Positions 50,988-60,600 of a stretch of DNA of 64,000 bases are shown piece after piece. The stretch's first letter is position 1. The number at the start of each line of letters is the position of its first letter. A program made the translations under genes and the position numbers. The notes under the pieces were generated by a model that made no database searches, was not told the origin of the DNA, and worked only from the letters and a program-made list of their open reading frames with translations. The DNA comes from JAUILA01 sp964563925 (lineage in GTDB: Bacteria > Bacteroidota > Bacteroidia > Cytophagales > Cyclobacteriaceae): contig CAZLZD010000015.1 of NCBI GenBank assembly GCA_964563925.1, positions 22,488-86,487 on the forward strand. The letters run 5' to 3'.

Positions 50988-51866
50988 TCAGAGTATATTC
51001 AGGACTTGTTCCTTGATCTTTTCCAGTTCTTCCTTCATCACCACCACGTGCTTCTGAATGTCTGCATCATTGGCTTTGGAACCAATCGTATTTATCTCAC
51101 GTCCCATCTCCTGGGAGATAAAACCAAGTTTCTTTCCTGAACCGGACTCATCATTCAGAACTTCCAGGAAGAAATTCAAATGACTGCCCAGGCGTACCTT
51201 CTCCTCGGTGATATCAAGTTTCTCCAGGTAATAGACAAGCTCCTGCTCCAGCTTATTTTTGTCCAGTGCTTCCTCATCCACAAATTGAAGCAGGTTATTT
51301 TTGATCCGCCCGCGAATACGCTCTATTCGAACGGGGTCCAGGGCAGCTACTTCAGAAAGCCGTTCCCGGATCACCTCCACGTAGCCCTGCAATTCCTTTC
51401 GAAGTGATTCACCCTCCTCCCGCCGGAATGCGTCACACTGATCCAGTGCCTGGCCAACAAGACCTACAATCTGCTGGGTCCGCTCTTCACTGATCGTATC
51501 ATCAGCTTCCGAAATTATAACGTCCGGCGAGTTAAGCGCCAGCGTAAACAGGTCACCACTGGAATCAATTACCCGGTCAGAAAGTTTCCTGAGTTCCTGG
51601 TAGTATTTGATGAACAATTCCTCGTTATACCGCTGCTTCATCTGCACGTCTCCCTCATCGGTGTAATCTACCGTGAGCATGACTTTGCCGCGTACCAGCT
51701 TTTCACCGACAAGCTTACGTATTTCAAGTTCATGCGGAGTTAGTCCCCTGGGAAGCCGCAGCGTCAGATCAAGGTATTTTGAATTGAGTGTCCGCACCTC
51801 TACATGCACAGAATGCCCGCCTTCATTGAAACTGGCAGTTCCATACCCGGTCATAGATTTGATCAT
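50988..51866 (-). CDS. yicC: YicC/YloC-family endoribonuclease
   Basis: 292 residues. The N-terminal motif MIKSMTGYGTASFNEGGHSV is diagnostic. RTLNSKYLDLTLRLPRGL follows, then a central helical region and a C-terminal domain (VYYLEKLDITEEKVRLGSHL, LGFISQEMGREINTIGSKAN) of the DUF1732 type. Members cut RNA and influence small-RNA stability. It starts 12 bases after the large propeller-barrel gene's stop, suggesting shared transcription. Confidence 0.95.
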   Translation of the reverse strand: MIKSMTGYGTASFNEGGHSVHVEVRTLNSKYLDLTLRLPRGLTPHELEIRKLVGEKLVRGKVMLTVDYTDEGDVQMKQRYNEELFIKYYQELRKLSDRVIDSSGDLFTLALNSPDVIISEADDTISEERTQQIVGLVGQALDQCDAFRREEGESLRKELQGYVEVIRERLSEVAALDPVRIERIRGRIKNNLLQFVDEEALDKNKLEQELVYYLEKLDITEEKVRLGSHLNFFLEVLNDESGSGKKLGFISQEMGREINTIGSKANDADIQKHVVVMKEELEKIKEQVLNIL

Positions 51867-51878
51867 GTAATGAACAAT

Positions 51879-54800
51879 TTAAAAGTCAAAGCCGAGGGTC
51901 ACGTGCAGGGTGGCCGAGCCGGTCTCGTAATCCTCCACAGGCCACGCCACATCAAATTTTACGTAATAACCCAGCAAGGTGGTCCGGAGTCCTGCCCCGT
52001 AGCTGTAGAGCCATGGATTACGAAAATTCTTCAGCTCAATAATGAAGTTGCTCAACTCGCGCTGGGCCGGATTATTGGGAATCACGACCGTGCTGATATT
52101 GTTGTCGCTTTCAAACGGACTGGCACCCGTCCAGGCAGAGCCAATGTCAAAAAATCCGATGAACTGCAGGTTCTTGAAGAAATTGGATGCGATGGGACCG
52201 TTCTGAATGGTCCGGATCAGTGGAATCCTCAACTCTGCGTTGAACAATAAGGTATTTTGTCCGACCAGCGTTGCATAGTCAAACCCCCTGAGGTTGGTGG
52301 CAAACTTTGCAAAGAGCAGGTCACTGTTGTTGCGTTCAATGGAAGGATCCAGCGGATTATTATTGCCTCCTTCATTGGTCTCATTGACAATCCAGTTGTC
52401 CATGCCCCCGAGCAGGTATTGCTTGGGAGAATTTCCGAAGAATGATCCGTAGAAACCACGGGTGGCCAGGACAATGTGCTTGTATATCTTCTGATAATGA
52501 CGTACATCCACACTCAGATTGCTGAAGCTGATATCCTTGCTGTTAAGGCCGGCATAATGGTGGAAGGAAGCCTTCGCACGGGTACCTTCTATCAGGTTCA
52601 TCCCGTTGACGGTCGAATTGTCAAAAACCAGTTCGACGAGCGCCCCCGTATAATGATCCGTCTGGGACCTGGAAAACTCCGGCGGTGTACGGGGTATGGC
52701 CTCAAGGTCATTAAATGTGGTGAACATATAAAATGGCTTGATGCTTACCCGGGTACGCGGACTGATGGGATAGGCCACGCCAAAATTGATGGCATTCTTT
52801 GAATACTTATGCAGGTTATTTCCCCGGTCCCAGAAGATTACGTTTCTCTCGAATCCAATGCTGTAATCAAACAAATATTTCAGGTACTGGTATTCTCCGT
52901 AAATATCACCGCTTCTGAGATCGGTTGTCATCATGACCCCTCCGGTAAATCGATGATTTTCGAGCATATCGGCCATCTGGGTTTCCAGTTTTACCCCAAA
53001 ATTCCGGATCGGGTCTATTACGAAGGTGGTGACCAGGTTGTCAGCGCTGAAACGTGGCTCATAGGGAAATGGTCCCGACACCGTTGTGCCGGTACGTCTT
53101 CGCCTGTACTGCTGAAGGAAATTATCTGCAGTGGAAGGCTTTTTCGTCTCCACTTCAACCGATTCATCAAACGTATAGTCATCGGTATTTACCACATCGG
53201 GATCTACTACTGTAGGTTCTTCTTCTTCCGGTTCCTCCTCTTCTCCGACCCCGCGGGGCATAATGGTCTGCAGGCTGTCAACCTGGATTGTATCCACGGC
53301 GGGCTGTTCCCGGTCCCGGTTAAGCCTGCGCTGAATGATGTCCTGGATGGTTTCCCCTGCTGGCTGTTGTTGCTGCCTCCTGCGCTGGAATTCCCTGGCC
53401 TGGATCATCTGCTGCCGCATGGTTTGTGGTGTGAATATCTGCTCCTGAAGGGAAAAGGAAGGCTGATAATAGATCTGGCGCTGCATATCATTGGATAGGA
53501 TATATGCCAGATCCCTTCCCGGGGGGAAATAATCGTAACTTTCTATGCTCGAGGCAAAGTTGGTGACCTGGGTATAAATACCCGTGGTCATATTAAAATT
53601 AAACAGGTTCCTGATGCCTTTCTGATCACTTATGTAAATGATATTCTCTTCATCCACCGCGTACGGATTTACATCCATACTTACCGTGTTGGTAATCCGG
53701 GTTAGAACGTTGGTTGTCGTATCCAGGTCATAGGCAAACAGATTGTAATTTTTGGAGATCGACTCCATGGCATTTTCTGCCTCCACCTGCAACGAATCCG
53801 AGGAGCGGTTGGAACTGAAAATCACCGTATTGGTACCCGGCATAAACACAGGGTCAATATCGTCAAACAGGTCATCGGTGAGTCTCTTGGTGCGATCACG
53901 AAGCGAACTGAGCAGATAGAGATCATTTTTGCCTCGCACTACTGCACTAATGACAAATAAGCGTCCATTGTCGGAGAATGACAGGCTGTTTACCTGCTCA
54001 AACCGGTCGAGCCTTCGCGGCAGGCTGTTTTTTGAGACTACATCCACCAGGGTAAAATTGACCATCCCTCCCCGGTTATGAATAATTCCCAGCCTGGTCG
54101 TATCGGCCCAGTCAATCAGCGGCATGGTATAATCCACTTCCTGGTTGGTGACTTTGTAGCCCCCGGTCATAAGGGTTTCCTCCCTGCCCGACCGCAAATC
54201 CAGTACACGGACTTCGTGCTTCCCATTATTGTTCCTTGTATAAGCCAGCCTTGAGCCGTCGCCGTTGAATCGGACCTGCCCTACAAAAAAATCTTTTTTG
54301 TTTTTGAGTATGACCTGCTCTTCGCCGGGCATTTGATAACTGTCGTAGACATTGCTGCGGTTTTGACTGTAAAAATTCTGCCAGTCCTGCATGAGCTGAT
54401 CATAGCTCACACCCAGCGTAATCGTAACACTCTTTTCCTCGTTACGGATGATGCGCGTATAATTCAGGATATTGGCCATAGCCCCGCGACCGTATTTTTC
54501 CGCGATGTAGTTCCACACCGACTGACCAGCCAGCAAGGCATCATGCCCCTGCAGCCTGTTGAGTTTTTTCGGTTTGCGGGTATCCATCAGTTGCCTCGCG
54601 AAATCATCCATTTCAATGCTCCATCCTTTGGCCACATAAAGGGCGGCCCCGTCAATAAACCATTCAGGAAGGTTAAGCAGTACCGAGCTCTGGAACATAT
54701 CCTTGAGGTTGCCTCCGTACATCATCTCATTGACAATGGCAGCACTTACCTTGTAGAGCAACTCGTCTTTCATCGCAGACATGGACCCCGGGTTGGCAAT

Positions 54801-55184
54801 CTCAATATAGGGTTTGACGAATTTCGTTTCCCCACCTGCCGAAAGACCGTAGTCGTTCAGTCCTACGTTACTCTGCTGAAGGTCTTCAGTGGAATTGTAA
54901 AGAAAGACTTTGGTCTTGGAATAGGGCGGATAGCCGATCAGGTCGGTTATCCGTTCGAATTCTGATTCCAGATATTCGATCACCTCCCGCGCAATGGCAT
55001 CACTGCCCTGGTAGAAGTACACATCAAAATTATCCGAATCAAGATACCTCCATTCGAAATTTTCATGTTGGATACGGTTGCGGCCAAACCTCTCCGACGC
55101 ATTTTGCGCATTACTGATTCCTGTTCCCGTAATGGTCAGCATCAGTACAAGCGACATCAATAATAATAATCTCTTCATTGGCAA
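51879..55184 (-). CDS. Outer-membrane protein: degenerate MA-peptidase domain, beta-propeller, Omp85-like barrel
   Basis: 1101 residues; a start two codons later (MKRLLLL) is as likely. The signal peptide ends ISNA-Q. Residues 40 to 190 resemble Peptidase_MA domains (RYLDSDNFDVYFYQGSD, LPEWFIDGAALYVA), but the expected HExxH reads NEMMY at 152-156, so it is probably inactive. Residues about 290 to 640 form a TolB/WD40-like propeller. A Gln/Glu/Pro-rich stretch (about 645 to 745) follows. The last 340 residues look like an Omp85/BamA-type barrel (LLGGMDNW, RGFDY, FFDIGSAW, C-terminal F). Likely an outer-membrane translocation or assembly factor; the exact role is unknown. Confidence 0.82.
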   Translation of the reverse strand: MPMKRLLLLMSLVLMLTITGTGISNAQNASERFGRNRIQHENFEWRYLDSDNFDVYFYQGSDAIAREVIEYLESEFERITDLIGYPPYSKTKVFLYNSTEDLQQSNVGLNDYGLSAGGETKFVKPYIEIANPGSMSAMKDELLYKVSAAIVNEMMYGGNLKDMFQSSVLLNLPEWFIDGAALYVAKGWSIEMDDFARQLMDTRKPKKLNRLQGHDALLAGQSVWNYIAEKYGRGAMANILNYTRIIRNEEKSVTITLGVSYDQLMQDWQNFYSQNRSNVYDSYQMPGEEQVILKNKKDFFVGQVRFNGDGSRLAYTRNNNGKHEVRVLDLRSGREETLMTGGYKVTNQEVDYTMPLIDWADTTRLGIIHNRGGMVNFTLVDVVSKNSLPRRLDRFEQVNSLSFSDNGRLFVISAVVRGKNDLYLLSSLRDRTKRLTDDLFDDIDPVFMPGTNTVIFSSNRSSDSLQVEAENAMESISKNYNLFAYDLDTTTNVLTRITNTVSMDVNPYAVDEENIIYISDQKGIRNLFNFNMTTGIYTQVTNFASSIESYDYFPPGRDLAYILSNDMQRQIYYQPSFSLQEQIFTPQTMRQQMIQAREFQRRRQQQQPAGETIQDIIQRRLNRDREQPAVDTIQVDSLQTIMPRGVGEEEEPEEEEPTVVDPDVVNTDDYTFDESVEVETKKPSTADNFLQQYRRRRTGTTVSGPFPYEPRFSADNLVTTFVIDPIRNFGVKLETQMADMLENHRFTGGVMMTTDLRSGDIYGEYQYLKYLFDYSIGFERNVIFWDRGNNLHKYSKNAINFGVAYPISPRTRVSIKPFYMFTTFNDLEAIPRTPPEFSRSQTDHYTGALVELVFDNSTVNGMNLIEGTRAKASFHHYAGLNSKDISFSNLSVDVRHYQKIYKHIVLATRGFYGSFFGNSPKQYLLGGMDNWIVNETNEGGNNNPLDPSIERNNSDLLFAKFATNLRGFDYATLVGQNTLLFNAELRIPLIRTIQNGPIASNFFKNLQFIGFFDIGSAWTGASPFESDNNISTVVIPNNPAQRELSNFIIELKNFRNPWLYSYGAGLRTTLLGYYVKFDVAWPVEDYETGSATLHVTLGFDF

Positions 55185-55197
55185 CTGTACAAGGCTT

Positions 55198-56253
55198 CTA
55201 ATATAACGAAAAATACCGACTAATATTTACATCTCCGGACAGTGGTTTTTCGTAAACAAGGTGCGCAGACAAATGCTTCCCGAACCATGGCGAAAGGGAT
55301 ACACCCTTAGTACCTAACCCGTTAAACAACCCAATGGTTTCATGGTCAGGATGCATACCCATGACAGGGCGCCTGTCTGCCGTGGCCGGGCGTACCCCCG
55401 CATAATGCGAAATTACCTGCGGAGTACCGTGCACGAGGCTATTCAGCTTATCAAGTAAATATGCCTTCCCGTCCTGTGTCGGCTGCCAATCCGTATCCCG
55501 GTTGTTGTAGGTACTCCCTACCCGGTACGAGCCAGGGGCAACCTGCAATACAAAGACTCCGCGGTTCACGATCACAGGAAGCTCCGCATCAAGGGACACT
55601 TCCAGCAGCTCACCCTTTACAGGACGAAACGGCAACCAGTTAAAAAAAGTATTCGAGACCGCAGATGTTCCGTCACAAAAAATGATTTTTCGCGCCCTGA
55701 GACTGCCTGTCCGGATCCATCCATCTTCAAAAACCAGGTCCTCCGGCTTCAGCGTTTCACGTATAAGGATACCCTGCTGGTCAAACCAATCGCCCATGGC
55801 ATCCAGGTAGGCCGGGATATCCAGGTATCCGCATTGCCTGAGGAGGACCCCCCCAAACGGATCTTCGATTCCACTAAGAAATGAGGTAGTGTGCACCTTG
55901 GCGACATATGGCTCAAAATCAGCGGAAGCACTCTTGCCCATCCATTCATTCTGTTCCTCAACCGAAAGAAAGGGCCGGTAGATGGGCCGGCTGTGCAGAA
56001 AGGAAGCTTTCGTCATGCGTTCCGTGTGACGGTAGTATTCCTCCAGGTAGGGGAAGAGCGAATCCGCCATCCATGTCTTTACCATTTTACGCCCGGTGAC
56101 CGGGTTGTACAGGCCGGCAGCAACACGTGACGAGCTTTCCCGCCGCCGGTCGTCCATGATCCTTACATCCGCGCCAAGTTCCAGGAGGTGTACCGCCAAT
56201 GAAGTGCCCGCCAGGCCCTGTCCGATCAGTAAATAATCACAAGCTTTTTCCAT
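55198..56253 (-). CDS. FAD-dependent oxidoreductase, DAO superfamily
   Basis: 351 residues. The FAD-binding motif LIGQGLAGTSLAVHLLELGA is near residue 10, followed by acidic IMDDRRRESSSRVAAGLYNP. A C-terminal FAD-contact stretch (HYAGVRPATADRRPVMGM, FNGLGTKGVSLSPW) is typical of glycine/D-amino-acid oxidases and MnmC2-like enzymes. The substrate is unknown. It is 13 bases upstream of the propeller-barrel gene, on the same strand. It could be the oxidase half complementing MnmD, but nothing in the sequence proves this. Confidence 0.85.
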   Translation of the reverse strand: MEKACDYLLIGQGLAGTSLAVHLLELGADVRIMDDRRRESSSRVAAGLYNPVTGRKMVKTWMADSLFPYLEEYYRHTERMTKASFLHSRPIYRPFLSVEEQNEWMGKSASADFEPYVAKVHTTSFLSGIEDPFGGVLLRQCGYLDIPAYLDAMGDWFDQQGILIRETLKPEDLVFEDGWIRTGSLRARKIIFCDGTSAVSNTFFNWLPFRPVKGELLEVSLDAELPVIVNRGVFVLQVAPGSYRVGSTYNNRDTDWQPTQDGKAYLLDKLNSLVHGTPQVISHYAGVRPATADRRPVMGMHPDHETIGLFNGLGTKGVSLSPWFGKHLSAHLVYEKPLSGDVNISRYFSLY

Positions 56254-56317
56254 CTGTTGCCCGATTCTCTGGTAATATCTTTAAATTAGTCACTACTGCA
56301 AACTCTATGATATTGGA

Positions 56318-56965
56318 ATGATAAAGGTTAAATCATTTGTTTTCAATCCGTTTATGGAAAACACCTATGTGCTCTATGATGATTCCCGTGATTGTATCGT
56401 CATCGACCCGGGGTGTTACGAAGAATATGAGCAGGAGGCACTGGATGAATTCATCCGTTCCAATGAACTTACTGTGACAACGCTCATCAACACCCATGGT
56501 CACATAGACCATGTGCTGGGAAACCGGCACGTGCTGCAAAAATACAAAGTTCCGTTCCTCATGCACGAAAAGGATTTACCGGTCCTCCGTGCTGTCGAAT
56601 CCTATGCCCCTAATTACGGGTTTCATCATTACTCTGCCACCGAACCTACGGGTTTTCTTAACGAAGGTGATACGGTGACCGTCGGGAATAGTTCGTTTGA
56701 GGTACTTTTCCTCCCAGGGCACGCACCGGGCCATATCGGCCTGCTCAACCGTGATGAAAAAATACTGGTGAGCGGGGACGTGCTGTTCCGGGAAAGTGTC
56801 GGACGTACAGACCTGCCCGGGGGAGACCATACCACCCTAATTGACAGCATCCATGATAAGTTATTCCCCCTGGAAGATGACATTACCGTTTACTGCGGAC
56901 ACGGACCGGAAACCACGCTGGGTCATGAAAAGCAATACAACCCTTTCTGTGCCATTGCCGAATAG
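56318..56965 (+). CDS. MBL-fold metallo-hydrolase (glyoxalase II-like)
   Basis: 215 residues. The metal motif is NTHGHIDHVLGN near residue 62, followed by LPGHAPGHIG, SGDVLFRESVGRTD and the C-terminal YCGHGPETTLGHEKQYNP. The GRTD motif and short size match the widespread YcbL-type hydroxyacylglutathione hydrolase-like proteins. In a bacillithiol organism the natural substrate is probably a different thioester. It lies three bases before pssA, forming an operon. Confidence 0.92.
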   Translation: MIKVKSFVFNPFMENTYVLYDDSRDCIVIDPGCYEEYEQEALDEFIRSNELTVTTLINTHGHIDHVLGNRHVLQKYKVPFLMHEKDLPVLRAVESYAPNYGFHHYSATEPTGFLNEGDTVTVGNSSFEVLFLPGHAPGHIGLLNRDEKILVSGDVLFRESVGRTDLPGGDHTTLIDSIHDKLFPLEDDITVYCGHGPETTLGHEKQYNPFCAIAE

Positions 56966-56968
56966 ATT

Positions 56969-57655
56969 ATGATCCGCCGACACATACCTAACATGCTAAC
57001 GTGTGCCAACCTGGTCTGTGGTTGCGTAGGCATTTTCTTTGTGTTTTCCGGGGACCTGCTAATGGCAACTTACCTGATCTGGACAGCTATGGTCTTCGAT
57101 TTCCTCGACGGTTTTACCGCACGAATGCTCAAGGTAAGCTCGCCAATCGGAAAGGAACTTGACTCACTGGCAGATATGGTCACCTTTGGGGTGCTCCCGG
57201 CCTTTATGATGTTCTTTCTTATTCGCAACGGCCTTGAAGCGCAGCACGGGCTGGCTTTTGCGGCCCTTGCGATTGCCGTTTTCTCAGCCCTCCGTCTTGC
57301 TAATTTTAATGTCGACGAAAGACAATCCGAACAGTTCATCGGTCTCCCTACGCCGGCCAATGCCCTTTTTCTATCCAGCCTCCCCTTTCTCGAAGGGACC
57401 TTTATGGAATGGGTACTGGCCCCGTGGCCCCTGCTGATAATCTCGGTGGTTTTTGCCCTGCTTCTGGTGGCTCCGCTGCCGCTGTTCTCACTTAAATTCA
57501 AGTCTTTTCGCTATTCGGAGAACAGGATCCGGATAAATTTTCTGCTGATCAGCCTGTTGTGCCTGCTGTTCTTCAGAATGGCTGGCCTCCCGCTCATCAT
57601 CGTCGTTTACTTGGTCATGTCAGCAGGTTACCATATTTTCGGGAAAAGCAATTAA
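56969..57655 (+). CDS. pssA: CDP-diacylglycerol--serine O-phosphatidyltransferase
   Basis: A membrane protein of 228 residues and about seven helices. The CDP-alcohol phosphotransferase signature D-G-x2-A-R-x-G-x3-D-x3-D is visible in DFLDGFTARMLKVSSPIGKE and ELDSLADMVTFG. It makes phosphatidylserine for phosphatidylethanolamine synthesis. The opening RHIPNMLTCANLVCGCVGI is typical. Second gene after the MBL hydrolase and 30 bases before porU, so porU may be read through from here. Confidence 0.95.
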   Translation: MIRRHIPNMLTCANLVCGCVGIFFVFSGDLLMATYLIWTAMVFDFLDGFTARMLKVSSPIGKELDSLADMVTFGVLPAFMMFFLIRNGLEAQHGLAFAALAIAVFSALRLANFNVDERQSEQFIGLPTPANALFLSSLPFLEGTFMEWVLAPWPLLIISVVFALLLVAPLPLFSLKFKSFRYSENRIRINFLLISLLCLLFFRMAGLPLIIVVYLVMSAGYHIFGKSN

Positions 57656-57685
57656 AGCCGCCGCGAAACGTTTCTATTTTTTTAT

Positions 57686-60600
57686 GTGTTTTACCGTCAG
57701 TTATTCAGAAATCCCGGAGTGAAGTCCTTATTCGCGCTAATCTTATCCCTCCTTCTGGTTCCCGTGTACGGCCAGAATTCCCTGCTTGCAGAAGGAGAAT
57801 GGGTTCGTTTTAGTATCCCGGAGAATGGTATGTACCGGCTGAGAGGCTCCGACCTGCAGGCGGCCGGCCTGTCAATCAATGGCATTCCTTCTGAACAGAT
57901 TCATGTGGCTGCCTTTCCCGGCGGACCGCTACCCCAGGAACTCGGGGAGGGTGCGCCACCGGGGCTCAGGGAACTCGCAATTCTCGTCCTGGACGGAAAT
58001 GACGGCGTCTTTAATCCCGCCGATGTAATCGTCTTTTATGCGGAGGGACCTGATAAAATACACGGGTCACCCGATGGCGCATCCTTCGAATACAATCCCT
58101 ATTCCCGTCAGAACTACGTCTTCGTGGGGATTTCCCCGGCTGAATCAAAGCGGACCACCGTCCTGGGCGCGATGAGTGCAGCAGGTCCTGGTATTACCTC
58201 CTTTCGGGATGCCGCCTTTTATAAGGACAGTGAGAACAACCTGCTGCGATCGGGCCGAAAATGGTATGGCCAGCGCCTCCAAAGCGGCCAGTCAGCCTCC
58301 GTAGCCTTCGACCTTCCCGACCTTGTCCCGGGAAGTAATGTCACGCTGACCAGCGCAGTGATGGCACAGTCATTTTCGCCGGCCACCTTCACCCTCACCT
58401 GGGGCGGGGGAATTATCGGCGAACAGAACGTGGATGCCGTTCCCGATTTTCTTAATCCCCCGAGCAACAACCCCTACCGTTTCAGTACCAAGGGAAGGGA
58501 GGTCATCTCGTCGTTCTCATTTCCGGCCGGAACCGGCAACGGCCAGCCGCTGGTTACCATTGGCTATTCAGGATCGGGAGGCGGGCGCTCCATCGGGTAC
58601 CCTGATTACCTGCTGGTGGAAGCAGAACGTTCACTAATCCTGCGCGGACCCTCATTAGTATTTTCCGGATCGGGCCCCGGCATATACTCTTTGCAATTTT
58701 CAGGAACGGCTCCCCTGATCTGGGATATTTCCGATTTCTACAATGCACAATCCATTGTTTCGGAGTCGACAGCGGGACAGACCACCTTTTCGGAATCCCG
58801 CAATGACATCCGGCGGTATGCCGCCTTTGTACCGGCCGGCCTGCCCATCCCCGAAGCGGATGGACCGGTTACCGAACAAAACCTGCCGGGAGCTCCTTCT
58901 GCAGATTTACTTATTGTAACCCACCCCGACTTCCTGGAGGCAGCCAATACGCTGGCCGCCCACCGGCGTTCATTCAGTCAGCGCAACGTGGTGGTGGCCA
59001 CCACCGAAATGATCTATAACGAGTACTCAGGTGGCAGGCAGGATGTGAGTGCGATACGGAATTTTGCCAGGGAACTCTACCTGAAAGGGTCCCTGGAACA
59101 TGTTCTGTTACTTGGGAAGGGCACCTTCGACTACCTGGGTATCCTGAGTGTCAATGTGAACTTTGTGCCGACCTATCAGTCCAGAAATTCACTGGAACCC
59201 CTGGATTCCTATGCCTCCGATGATTTCTTCGGGTTCCTGGAAACAGGAGAGGGCAGCTGGGAAGAAGTTGCCGGCGGTAACCATACCCTGGATGCCGGTG
59301 TGGGCCGCCTGGCAGTTACCACCCCGGAAGAAGCGAACCAGCTGGTGGCCAAGATCATTCGTTACGACCTGGACCGGAATACGCTCGGGGCGTGGAGGTC
59401 AAGGCTCGTGTTTGTAGCCGATGACGAAGACTTTAACCTTCATCACCGCCAGGCAGAGCGCCTTGCCACATTCTCCGATACCACCTACATCCCTTTCCGA
59501 AATCAGAAGATCTATCTCGGTGCCTTTCCACAGGAGTCAGGGGCCGGCGGACAAACCATTCCTGAAGCCAGGGATGCCATCGACCGCTCGGTGCGTGAAG
59601 GGGCCCTGGTTGTGAATTACACCGGGCACGGGGGCGAAAGCGGCTGGGCCCAGGAACAGGTACTCACCAGGCAGATGATCCGTGAATGGAATAACAGGGA
59701 CCGCCTTCCGCTGTTTGTGACAGCTACGTGTGAATTCGGACGTCATGACAACCCCAATGAAGCCTCGGGAGGCGAACTGGTGGTGAACATGCCCAATGGC
59801 GGGGGTATTGCCTTACTGAGTACCGGAAGGCCTGTATTCTCCAGCTCCAACTTTTCCGTAAACCGGGCCTTCTATGAAAACGTATTTGATTTTCAGGATG
59901 GCAAACCACCCGCTTTCGGTGACATCTTCCGTAAAACGAAGAATGAAAGCATTGATGACGCCATTGATATCAACCGGGTGGGCAACCGAAACTTCACCCT
60001 GCTGGGAGATCCTTCGCAACGCCTTGCCTATCCCAGGGCCATGGTACGGCTTTCCGGATTAACTGCAGACGGCCAGTCCACCGATACACTGAAAGCAGGG
60101 TCCACGATCATCATGGAGACCGAGGTGCTGAACAGTACGGGTTCGCGTGACCTGTCCTTTGACGGGACCGCAGACATCCTGGTGACCGACAAACCGGTTG
60201 ATCGGCAAACCATCGATCAGCCCGTGTTTAATTATCAGACAAGGGAGAATATACTTTTCCGCGGGAAGGCCACCGTCTCCCAGGGCAGGGCGGTGTTCAC
60301 GTTTGTGGTTCCCCGGAATATATCCCAGAAATCAGGAAACGGCAGGATTCAGCTTTATGCACGCCATGAGCAGGGAGATGCCATCGGAGGCTCCGATTCG
60401 GTATTTGTGGGAGGTACATCGGCGATACCCCCCGCAGATGATACCGGTCCGGATATATCCGTCTTTTTCGGCGACAGCACCAATACCTCCCGGACGGATG
60501 TGAATGACAATACGTTGCTGTTTGTGCGACTGGAAGATGAATCCGGCATCAATATCAGCGGGTTCGGGGTGGGCAACAGCCTGACGGCCAGCCTTGACGG

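Noticed and set aside
52809..53498. Long open frame of 229 codons on the plus strand
   Set aside because: It lies wholly opposite the 1101-residue outer-membrane protein gene, its translation has no domain pattern, and the minus-strand protein is clearly real.
57684..57686. ATG at 57684 as the porU start
   Set aside because: It is in a different frame and reaches a stop within 13 codons; the porU frame begins with GTG at 57686 or 57719.
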